7,088 nt of DNA from an uncultured Eggerthella sp. (lineage in GTDB: Bacteria; Actinomycetota; Coriobacteriia; Coriobacteriales; Eggerthellaceae): assembly GCA_900551155.1 (NCBI GenBank), contig URVA01000071.1:1-7088 (forward strand), read 5' to 3'. Position 1 is the first letter of the stretch, and each line of letters starts with the position of its first letter. Positions 1 through 5,576 of this stretch are shown piece by piece. Position numbers and translations under genes: made by a program. The notes beneath the pieces were generated by a model that was given only the letters and a program-made list of their open reading frames with translations, was not told the origin of the DNA and searched no databases.

Positions 1-87
1 TTTCATCCAAAAACGCCTATCCCATCGTGCACGCAGCTTCCAAAGACAACTGCGCCAGCAACAAACAGGTAGCAGTCAGCTTTCGCA

Positions 88-1170
88 CTAACGAATCCGC
101 AGTTCCCAAAAAGCAACCGCGCTTGCAGCAGCAACGTTAAGCGAATCCACTCCGTGTGCCATAGGGATTTTCACCGTATAGTCACATGCCGCTATAGTGT
201 GATCAGAGAGACCATCACCTTCGGTACCTAACACAACAGCAAGCTTTTCACATTCTTTGAGTTGCGGATCATCTAGGCTAATGGAATTGTCGTTTAGAGC
301 TAATGCGGTTGATTTAAATCCTAGCTCTCGAAGCATCTGTAAACCCTGAGCAGGCCATGCATCGCTTAGGAAAGTATTATCGGCAGGACCATGAATAGCA
401 CTTTCATTGCAGTCAGCACTTTCGAAGCCAATATTCATACCAATACGAGTCCAAGGCACCTGAAAGACCGTTCCCATAGATACACGCACCGCTCTGCGAT
501 ACAGCGGGTCACAGCATGTTGGCGTAACTAAAATGGCGTCTATTCCAAGCGCCGCTGCACTGCGGAACGCTGCACCTACATTAGTATGATTGGTTATATC
601 TTCCAGAATAGCTATACGGCGCGCTTGCGTACGCTCCAGAAGATCACGCACCGAAGGCAAGGGCTTACGTCGCATAGCGCACAAAACTCCACGCGTTAAT
701 TCATACCCTGCAAGTTTTTCGATTTCCGAAGCGGGAGCAACAAATACTGGCAGGCCTTCTGGAGCGTCTGTATTATCGGTAACGTTTTCTACGGCGCCGT
801 CATCGATTGATGCGGATGTACCATTAGCCACGCTTTCCGCAGTTCTGCCATTCCGCAAAATCTCTACGTCAGTGGCCTTGCATCCCGCAGCCTGCGCTTC
901 GTGACTACCTCCCCGATTCTGCTTTTCATGAAAGCAATCCCATGCCACTTGAGCACGCTCGATAAGACCCCGCATAGCATCCAACTTGTGATCAGGTATC
1001 AAAAGCGACAACGGTTCATATCCTGCCGCCAAAGCGCGATCGATTACCTTGTCGGATTCTGCAATAAAAATGCCTTTTTCGGGTTCAAGCTTATTGCGCA
1101 ATTGAACTTCAGTAAGACGCGCATATACGTCTAATCTTTGATCATCTAAAGAAGTAATTTTTTCTACCAT
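88..1170 (-). CDS. TrmH/SpoU-family RNA 2'-O-ribose methyltransferase
   Basis: Predicted SAM-dependent enzyme that methylates a ribose 2'-OH in rRNA or tRNA; the exact target cannot be read from sequence. The 360 residues comprise an N-terminal substrate-binding region (about 1-80 and 139-165) and a C-terminal SPOUT knot domain (about 184-360). All three SPOUT motifs are visible: motif 1 with N-x-G-x-x-x-R (NVGAAFR, 197-203), motif 2 (VVLGTEGDGLS, 312-322) and motif 3 (IPMAHGVDSLNVAAA, 335-349). The ATG at 1170 gives the typical family beginning; the SD upstream is weak (GAG, 9 bases away). The gene starts 73 bases after the AEC transporter stop with no clear terminator between them, so co-transcription is possible. 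Two stretches look inserted relative to the family: about 82-138 (rich in G, S, T, D, N, A) and a shorter one around 246-268. The knot domain is intact, so I expect an active enzyme. The family is sure; the substrate is unknown. Confidence 0.93.
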   Translation of the reverse strand: MVEKITSLDDQRLDVYARLTEVQLRNKLEPEKGIFIAESDKVIDRALAAGYEPLSLLIPDHKLDAMRGLIERAQVAWDCFHEKQNRGGSHEAQAAGCKATDVEILRNGRTAESVANGTSASIDDGAVENVTDNTDAPEGLPVFVAPASEIEKLAGYELTRGVLCAMRRKPLPSVRDLLERTQARRIAILEDITNHTNVGAAFRSAAALGIDAILVTPTCCDPLYRRAVRVSMGTVFQVPWTRIGMNIGFESADCNESAIHGPADNTFLSDAWPAQGLQMLRELGFKSTALALNDNSISLDDPQLKECEKLAVVLGTEGDGLSDHTIAACDYTVKIPMAHGVDSLNVAAASAVAFWELRIR

Positions 1171-1243
1171 AGTGAATCACTCATAGTTAAACCGTTTGTA
1201 TTGAGGCACTCATACCAACGCAATTATGTTTATATCGCCTGTA

Positions 1244-2206
1244 TTAAACCACCAACAGCGCAATCAAAGGCAGGGTAATAACTGAAAGCACCGTGGTTAA
1301 AAACGTCACGCGCGCAACCGTACGCGTATCGCCCGAATAAGCCAACGAAAGCATTGTTCCATTTGATGCCACAGGCATTCCTGCCAAAAGAACCAAAATT
1401 GCAAGAATAAAAGCATCGTGAACAAACAAACCAAAAACAAAAAATACCGCCAGAGGCACCACGACTAGGCGAATAGCTGTCGTAACGTAGCTCCATCCAT
1501 CAGTGAAAATATCATGCAAGGGCATCTTAGCAATGGAAGATCCCACCACCAGCATTGCAGCAGGAACCGTCATGCCGCCCAATAAATCACATGCTTGTTG
1601 AATTGGGCTACCTGGTGCATTAATTTCAAAAATTGCTAAAACTGCCGCTATGCTTGATGCGATAACCGCAGGCTTCAGTAAAGCATGACCCACCGCGCTT
1701 AACTGCTTTCGCCAACCACGCCGCTCATCATCGCCACCCACTGAACCTGATATAAGCATGACACCAACAGAAAAAATAATGATATTGAAAATAATGTTAT
1801 AAATTGCCGCATACAGTACTGCGCTTGGATCAAGCACCGAGGCCAATACGGCATACCCAATAAAACCAGTATTGCCGAATACCATCATAAACTCATGCGC
1901 ACCACGAGTTACCTTCGACATTTTTCGATAGAGCAAACGCCCTATAACAAGACTGAGCGAAATAGTAAGCACAAAATAGAGTGTCGCATATAAAAGAGTG
2001 CACCCGATGTCGTGCGCACTTGGTAAAGAGGTGCTCGACAGTACCGAATTTAAAATAAGCGCAGGAAGCGTGATATTAAACACTAGCTGCGAAAGCATCG
2101 TATCGAATGTGTCGTTCATAAGGCTCTTTTTACGAGCAATGAAACCGCATACGACAATTACAGCCAAAATAAACATCTGGATGGCAGTATGTTGAAACAC
2201 TTCCAC
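1244..2206 (-). CDS. AEC (auxin efflux carrier) family permease
   Basis: Predicted inner-membrane transporter of the AEC family, whose bacterial members export or exchange small organic anions such as malate or malonate; the substrate here is unknown. The protein has 320 residues, the usual family length, and about ten hydrophobic segments (roughly 9-24, 38-56, 68-92, 105-125, 130-153, 175-194, 203-225, 238-262, 264-286, 299-320). A charged loop (GGDDERRGWRK, 157-167) separates two five-helix halves. Family-like signatures are FNITLPALIL (43-52), GNTGFIGYA (111-119), GMTVPAAMLVVGSSIAK (211-227) and GMPVASNGTML (276-286). The chosen start is a GTG preceded by AAGGAG at an unusually long 13-base spacing; the next ATG (codon 11) would cut into the first helix. 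It follows the R-M cassette by 210 bases, and the TrmH gene comes 73 bases after it. There is no functional link to the R-M genes. Confidence 0.92.
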   Translation of the reverse strand: MEVFQHTAIQMFILAVIVVCGFIARKKSLMNDTFDTMLSQLVFNITLPALILNSVLSSTSLPSAHDIGCTLLYATLYFVLTISLSLVIGRLLYRKMSKVTRGAHEFMMVFGNTGFIGYAVLASVLDPSAVLYAAIYNIIFNIIIFSVGVMLISGSVGGDDERRGWRKQLSAVGHALLKPAVIASSIAAVLAIFEINAPGSPIQQACDLLGGMTVPAAMLVVGSSIAKMPLHDIFTDGWSYVTTAIRLVVVPLAVFFVFGLFVHDAFILAILVLLAGMPVASNGTMLSLAYSGDTRTVARVTFLTTVLSVITLPLIALLVV

Positions 2207-2219
2207 GCTTATCAGACGG

Positions 2220-2225
2220 CTCCTT
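2220..2225 (-). promoter_or_regulatory. Shine-Dalgarno site of the AEC transporter gene
   Basis: The minus strand reads AAGGAG, 13 bases before the GTG at 2206. This is the only good SD near the gene, and no ATG, GTG or TTG in the transporter frame lies at a better distance, so it supports the GTG start. The long spacing suggests modest translation. Confidence 0.6.
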
Positions 2226-2388
2226 CATTAATTTGCGATTTTGCCCGTTATGGCAGTTCGAACGTCACAGTAATTCGAATGCGAATTTTACCGCTATATA
2301 AAATACAACATCCCAAGCAAGCCTTTTTATTTAAATCCCGCATTAGTATATTGCTCTATCAAACAATACTTTTGAAGATGGTTTGATT

Positions 2389-2409
2389 TTAGGCGCCACT
2401 CATGCCTAA
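2389..2409 (-). terminator. Possible weak terminator hairpin after the methyltransferase gene
   Basis: A 6-bp inverted repeat (TTAGGC / GCCTAA) with a 9-base loop begins 7 bases beyond the methyltransferase stop codon. No T-run follows the stem on the minus strand (AATCAAA), so it is not a classical intrinsic terminator. It may be a weak or Rho-assisted stop, or chance. Confidence 0.28.
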
Positions 2410-2416
2410 CTAGGAT

Positions 2417-3934
2417 CTAAAAAGATTTGCAGGTTTTTCTGATTTCACAACCCAGAGCGTAAGCCATTAAAGGCGGAATAGCATCGCCTATCTGCTCGTA
2501 TTGGTCCTGTTCAGGATCACTGTGAAACGAAACAAAAGGACCTTCGAAAATATACCAATCGGGAAACGATTGGAGCCTTGCTGCTTCTCGCGGCGTTAGT
2601 CCGCGGTTTGCAGTTGGATGAACCATTTCGTCTAAACAATGCGAAGTTACCGTGAAGGAAGGCTCTTCTGGTTTTAAACGACGATTCCTTGCTCCGTATA
2701 TTTTTCGAGGGAAATACGCCTGTGCCTCTTCTTCCTTGCCCGTAGCAAGTAGACGCTCATAGGCAGTTTTCATGCTTTCGCCCTGCTTTATCAGCTTAAA
2801 ACGACTTAACATTTTTTTAGTGTGGCCAGGTGCTTTATGGGCGGTTAAACTATCTTTTCGGAAATTAATATGTTCAGGTGGCATGCATAAATCACCACGC
2901 ATACGTCTTAAGAACTGACTCCGCGTACTTCCATTTGCAACCAACGCAAGATCAAAAGTGTATTTCGTACTTTCTTTGCCCATCGCTATAGAAGGAAGAT
3001 CGCTTAAGGCGTCGGAAACCGTTACATAGTCATAATCGCACCCCGGACCATTAGATGGTTTTGGGTAAGAAAAAGAATCATTTGGAAAAGCAGTATTAAT
3101 CCCCACAAGGAAAAGGCGCTCGCGCGACTGAGGCACGCCATAGTCAATAGCCTTAAGCAAAACGGTTTCTTTATCACGAGACACTAAACGATAAGATGGA
3201 CCCCCATCGGATGACTCTGATTCGAAGTCGTCACATATCTCTTGATACATTCCCCCGCGCTTGCCTTTGTATTTTTTCGAGAAGAGCCCTTTCACGTTTT
3301 CGAATAAGAACATCTTCGAATTAACGCCTCGCGCAATGCGCAAAACGTTTTGATACAAGTGGTTTCGGTCATCTTCTTCTTTGCGATCGCCTGCCATACT
3401 AAAGCTCTCGCAAGGCGCACCGCCAGTAACAATATCAACACTTTCAAGGCCATAGCGATACGTAAGGAGCTTTTTTATAAGCGCAACAGAAACTTTATTA
3501 ATGTCGCCAAAAATCAAAACAGGTAATTCAGTTTTTTCCAGCAATGGTTCTAGGATTTCTGGATCTGAGAGATACTGCTCAAGATCAAGCATTTCGGCAT
3601 TGTGGGAAGAGCAATAGGTTCGAGCCGTCCAATAGCTCCACTCAACTGCAATAAGGGGTTTGATTCCCGCCCATCGAAATCCTGTAGCAAGACCTCCTGG
3701 CCCTGAAAACAGGTCAATACTAGTAAGCATTTGTCCATCAGGTAAGGAACACTCTGTTTCTTTATAACGAGTAGCGCGAGCATCTGAAGGCTTGCAGGCA
3801 TTCGATGGAATTATCCAAGTATTGCCATGCTTTTCCGCCCCGTGCAAACGATTTTCGCTGCATAGTTTCTGAACTCGTCTTTTAGAGATTCCCCATTGCT
3901 CTGCCGCTTCAGCAGCAGTGATGTATTGTGTCAC
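2417..3934 (-). CDS. C5-cytosine DNA methyltransferase with N-terminal HTH domain (type II R-M)
   Basis: Predicted to transfer a methyl group from SAM to C5 of cytosine in the site cut by the neighbouring nuclease, protecting host DNA. The 505 residues begin with a MerR/excisionase-like helix-turn-helix (about 1-45: TAAEAAEQWGISKRRVQKLC, then a wing ending TWIIPS), then a linker to about 70. The methyltransferase motifs follow in normal order: I (DLFSGPGGLATGF, 74-86), IV with catalytic Cys175 (GGAPCESFSMAG, 171-182), VI (ENV, 212-214), VIII (QSRERLFLVG, 269-278), the target-recognition region (about 300-440), IX (LTPREAARLQSFPDW, 446-460) and X (QIGDAIPPLMAYALG, 481-495). Two motifs are slightly atypical: PCES instead of PCQS, and GDAIPP instead of GNAVPP. 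The start is GTG, supported by an AGGTGA SD 4 bases away. The gene lies 99 bases after the nuclease gene. The HTH may repress its own promoter through the inverted repeat at 3947-3972. CCGG specificity is inferred from the nuclease, not from this protein. Confidence 0.94.
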   Translation of the reverse strand: MTQYITAAEAAEQWGISKRRVQKLCSENRLHGAEKHGNTWIIPSNACKPSDARATRYKETECSLPDGQMLTSIDLFSGPGGLATGFRWAGIKPLIAVEWSYWTARTYCSSHNAEMLDLEQYLSDPEILEPLLEKTELPVLIFGDINKVSVALIKKLLTYRYGLESVDIVTGGAPCESFSMAGDRKEEDDRNHLYQNVLRIARGVNSKMFLFENVKGLFSKKYKGKRGGMYQEICDDFESESSDGGPSYRLVSRDKETVLLKAIDYGVPQSRERLFLVGINTAFPNDSFSYPKPSNGPGCDYDYVTVSDALSDLPSIAMGKESTKYTFDLALVANGSTRSQFLRRMRGDLCMPPEHINFRKDSLTAHKAPGHTKKMLSRFKLIKQGESMKTAYERLLATGKEEEAQAYFPRKIYGARNRRLKPEEPSFTVTSHCLDEMVHPTANRGLTPREAARLQSFPDWYIFEGPFVSFHSDPEQDQYEQIGDAIPPLMAYALGCEIRKTCKSF

Positions 3935-3938
3935 AAAA

Positions 3939-3944
3939 TCACCT
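3939..3944 (-). promoter_or_regulatory. Shine-Dalgarno site deciding the methyltransferase GTG start
   Basis: The minus strand reads AGGTGA followed by TTTT and then the GTG at 3934. The good SD at normal spacing fixes the non-ATG start, and the resulting N-terminus opens directly into the HTH domain. Confidence 0.7.
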
Positions 3945-3946
3945 AT

Positions 3947-3972
3947 CTAATGTTCCTTATCGCGAACATTAG
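3947..3972. promoter_or_regulatory. Perfect 9+9 inverted repeat upstream of the methyltransferase, putative operator
   Basis: CTAATGTTC (3947-3955) and GAACATTAG (3964-3972) are perfect reverse complements separated by 8 bases, so the centres of the two half-sites lie 17 bases apart. The repeat sits 12 bases upstream of the GTG and directly before the SD, in the 99-base gap between nuclease and methyltransferase genes. Its symmetry and place fit an operator bound by a dimeric regulator; the obvious candidate is the HTH domain of the methyltransferase. Alternatively it forms an RNA hairpin in a read-through transcript. No T-run follows directly, so it is not an intrinsic terminator. Confidence 0.6.
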
Positions 3973-4033
3973 CTTAGGATACACAATCACAAAACACGGA
4001 ACAATAGACCACGCGAAACTCAGTAACTCTCCA

Positions 4034-5215
4034 TCAATCAAGAATACTAGCTTTCAGTTGAATCTTTTGTCCGCGCTTTTTCGAAGGATACGTCCAAGAA
4101 AAAACGGTTCCGAACCAATTTGATCCATCAATTTCCGCTTCTTGTTTTGCGCAATACTCATCGACTGAATGAATGTTTACGTTGCCCGTGTTCTTATCGC
4201 GAACAACAATATATTGTGCAATTTGGATAGGTAAGGCACCTGGCGCGCCTTCACCAGAAAAAACCCATCGATTTAGCTTTTTGCGATAAGGAACTAGCTC
4301 ATTCGTTAAAGCACGAATATCCGAAGGATTCATGTCGCGCTTATTGCCTGCAGACTGAAAAGCGTTTAGTAGACGACGAAGCTCTTGATTGCTTGGATCG
4401 AGCACCTGTGCAAAAGCATCAGCGGAATATTCATGAACGCTCACTGAACGATTGGAGGTGTTTTTAAGAGAAAAAGTAACTTCTCTTTCAATACCATTCG
4501 CAAAATAGAACTTGGCAGCAACATCAGTTTTGGGACTTCCCCCATTAGAAAGTCTTGGAATATTATCTGTCACTTTTATTTCCTTAATGGCACCTGAAGA
4601 AATCTGCAATTTGATGAGCACCTTGGCAAAGAGAGTATAAAGATATCCCGTACTGATTTCCGAGCCGTTATAGCGTTTTAAGTTTTCTGAACTACCAAGA
4701 ACTTCTGCGAATAGTGTTTCAAACTTGCGACCCTGCAGGTCATTCGCAAAACCACGCCCCAAACTTGCGTTATATGCATCACGAATTCTATCTTGAAGCT
4801 CCTGAACGGTAAGAACATCATCAATGGCCGAAACAACGCTCCCTACACGAATTTTGTCGCGAACCGACGTTCCCTGGTCAAAGCCGCTTTCATCAGGCAA
4901 CACAACGAATGCATGCGTAACATTTGGATCGATTTTCTTAATATTGTGCGCACGCCACTGACTAATTTGCACTCGATCACTTCGCAAACTTGAAGTGGCA
5001 AACAAAACAGCTTTTGAGCCGTTTGCATAGGTTATTTCTTCATGAGCTTCAAACTGATCACCATCAAATCCTTCATATCCATAGCGAGGATTGGAAACGT
5101 TAGCAATTATTGCCCCATAGTCTTTGAGACTCTCTATTGCGTTTTGGAGAGACTTTTTCGCATTGGCACCGTGCTTAAACTTACGAATATTATCTTTTGA
5201 AGCCGAGTATGCCAT
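4034..5215 (-). CDS. MspI-like type II restriction endonuclease, predicted CCGG specificity
   Basis: Predicted Mg-dependent nuclease that cuts unmethylated CCGG sites in incoming DNA. It has 393 residues, against 262 in R.MspI as I recall that protein. The match runs from about residue 160 to the end: QGRKFETLF, ENLKRYN, GGSPKTD (225-231), LVPYRKKLNRW (307-317) and FSWTYPSKK (372-380). MspI active-site residues Glu35, Asp99, Asn117 and Lys119 correspond to Glu166, Asp231, Ser249 and Lys251, with the 17-residue gap between Asp231 and Ser249 exactly preserved. Asn117 is therefore replaced by Ser. Residues I recall as base-reading in MspI (Ser127, Thr248, Tyr249, Lys261) correspond to Ser259, Thr375, Tyr376 and Lys388 at identical spacing. 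The first ~155 residues have no MspI counterpart, and I do not recognise them. The ATG follows a strong GGAGG at 9 bases. The gene precedes its methyltransferase, the reverse of what cautious establishment would favour. Family assignment is firm; cleavage activity and exact site are inferred. Confidence 0.88.
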   Translation of the reverse strand: MAYSASKDNIRKFKHGANAKKSLQNAIESLKDYGAIIANVSNPRYGYEGFDGDQFEAHEEITYANGSKAVLFATSSLRSDRVQISQWRAHNIKKIDPNVTHAFVVLPDESGFDQGTSVRDKIRVGSVVSAIDDVLTVQELQDRIRDAYNASLGRGFANDLQGRKFETLFAEVLGSSENLKRYNGSEISTGYLYTLFAKVLIKLQISSGAIKEIKVTDNIPRLSNGGSPKTDVAAKFYFANGIEREVTFSLKNTSNRSVSVHEYSADAFAQVLDPSNQELRRLLNAFQSAGNKRDMNPSDIRALTNELVPYRKKLNRWVFSGEGAPGALPIQIAQYIVVRDKNTGNVNIHSVDEYCAKQEAEIDGSNWFGTVFSWTYPSKKRGQKIQLKASILD

Positions 5216-5307
5216 TTATGTCGTCCTCCAAGTCGATCTAACGTCAAACAAGCATAACGTTCAAAACGAATTGCTTTGCTCAGCTTATCGTACTTTTGAT
5301 TGCAGAT

Positions 5308-5336
5308 TCTATACAAATGCTTTCCAGTCAAAACAA
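5308..5336 (-). promoter_or_regulatory. Candidate sigma-70-type promoter of the restriction gene
   Basis: On the minus strand, TTGTTT (5331-5336) and TATAGA (5308-5313) are separated by exactly 17 bases. The -10 matches TATAAT at four positions and the -35 matches TTGACA at three. It would leave an untranslated leader of roughly 85 bases before the restriction gene. An overlapping TAGAAT gives a better -10 but no well-spaced -35. It lies downstream of the groEL terminator, so the R-M cassette needs some promoter of its own in this gap. Confidence 0.4.
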
Positions 5337-5416
5337 TCAACAGAAAAGAATTGGCAGGTTGGATAAGCCCGATAGGCGCAGGAAGTTAAGCTTTGCATTG
5401 CCGTCAAAAAAACAGC

Positions 5417-5519
5417 GAGCGGGGTCCAGTTGAGCCCAGATAGCGTGAGAGGAAAGCGAAGCGTACTTTGGTACGCGAGCTTTACTCGGAGCGCTAGCTG
5501 TGCCAACTGAACCCCGCGC
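5417..5519. repeat. Long concentric imperfect inverted repeat (~100 bases)
   Basis: Four pairs of complementary segments share one centre near 5468: GCGGGGTCCAGTTG (5419-5432) with CAACTGAACCCCGC (5504-5517), one mismatch; TAGCG (5441-5445) with CGCTA (5492-5496); AAAGC (5453-5457) with GCTTT (5479-5483); GCGTAC (5461-5466) with GTACGC (5471-5476), leaving a 4-base loop. Folded, it is one long hairpin with internal bulges, capped by a tight stem. It carries no gene and lies about 20 bases past the groEL terminator. It could be a dispersed intergenic repeat (REP- or MITE-like), a structured RNA, or a decayed element; one window cannot decide. Confidence 0.75.
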
Positions 5520-5539
5520 AGCGCCATTACGTTTAATAC

Positions 5540-5567
5540 AAAAAAACGGCGTCCGTAAAGGACGCCG
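5540..5567 (-). terminator. Intrinsic terminator of groEL
   Basis: On the minus strand an 8-bp perfect GC-rich stem (CGGCGTCC / GGACGCCG, 5547-5554 with 5560-5567) with a 5-base loop is followed by seven T residues (5540-5546). It begins 9 bases past the groEL stop codon. This is a textbook Rho-independent terminator and separates groEL transcription from the R-M cassette. Confidence 0.93.
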
Positions 5568-5576
5568 CAAAACAGC

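Larger units (their letters stand above)
2207..2416. other. Intergenic region between methyltransferase and transporter genes
   Basis: These 210 bases are AT-rich and have no convincing coding potential on either strand. On the minus strand there are TATA-like stretches around 2285-2305 that could serve as a -10 box for the transporter gene, but I found no well-spaced -35 partner, so no promoter is called. The end next to the methyltransferase holds a short inverted repeat, listed separately. Confidence 0.5.
5216..5576. other. 361-base non-coding gap between restriction gene and groEL
   Basis: No convincing gene on either strand; the short open frames here have no recognisable protein features. 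From the groEL side it holds the groEL terminator, a long imperfect inverted repeat, a stretch of unknown nature (about 5340-5416), the candidate restriction-gene promoter, and that gene's leader with its GGAGG at 5225-5229. Confidence 0.7.

Noticed and set aside
1..87. Possible start or end of another gene at the left edge
   Set aside because: All reading frames are short here. The plus strand gives arginine/glutamine-rich frames with stops at about 90 and 140, and the minus strand has an ATG at 4-6 without a convincing SD. Nothing can be assigned.
590..1134. Plus-strand open frames inside the TrmH-family gene
   Set aside because: They are antisense to a clearly coding gene with intact SPOUT motifs, have no SD and resemble no protein.
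1178..1214. Direct repeat CACTCATA (two copies 29 bases apart) between transporter and TrmH genes
   Set aside because: Only 8 bases and no symmetry or recognisable promoter arrangement; easily chance.
2360..2390. TCAAAC / GTTTGA inverted repeat followed by TTTT on the plus strand
   Set aside because: Resembles a plus-strand terminator, but the loop is 16 bases and no plus-strand gene precedes it.
3947..3972. Inverted repeat as a terminator between nuclease and methyltransferase genes
   Set aside because: The stem is AT-rich and is followed by ATAGGTGA, not a T-run; an operator or non-terminating RNA hairpin fits better.
5309..5570. Overlapping minus-strand open frames in the gap after groEL
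   Set aside because: They run through the long inverted repeat and, in one case, the groEL terminator, lack SD sites, and have no recognisable domain.
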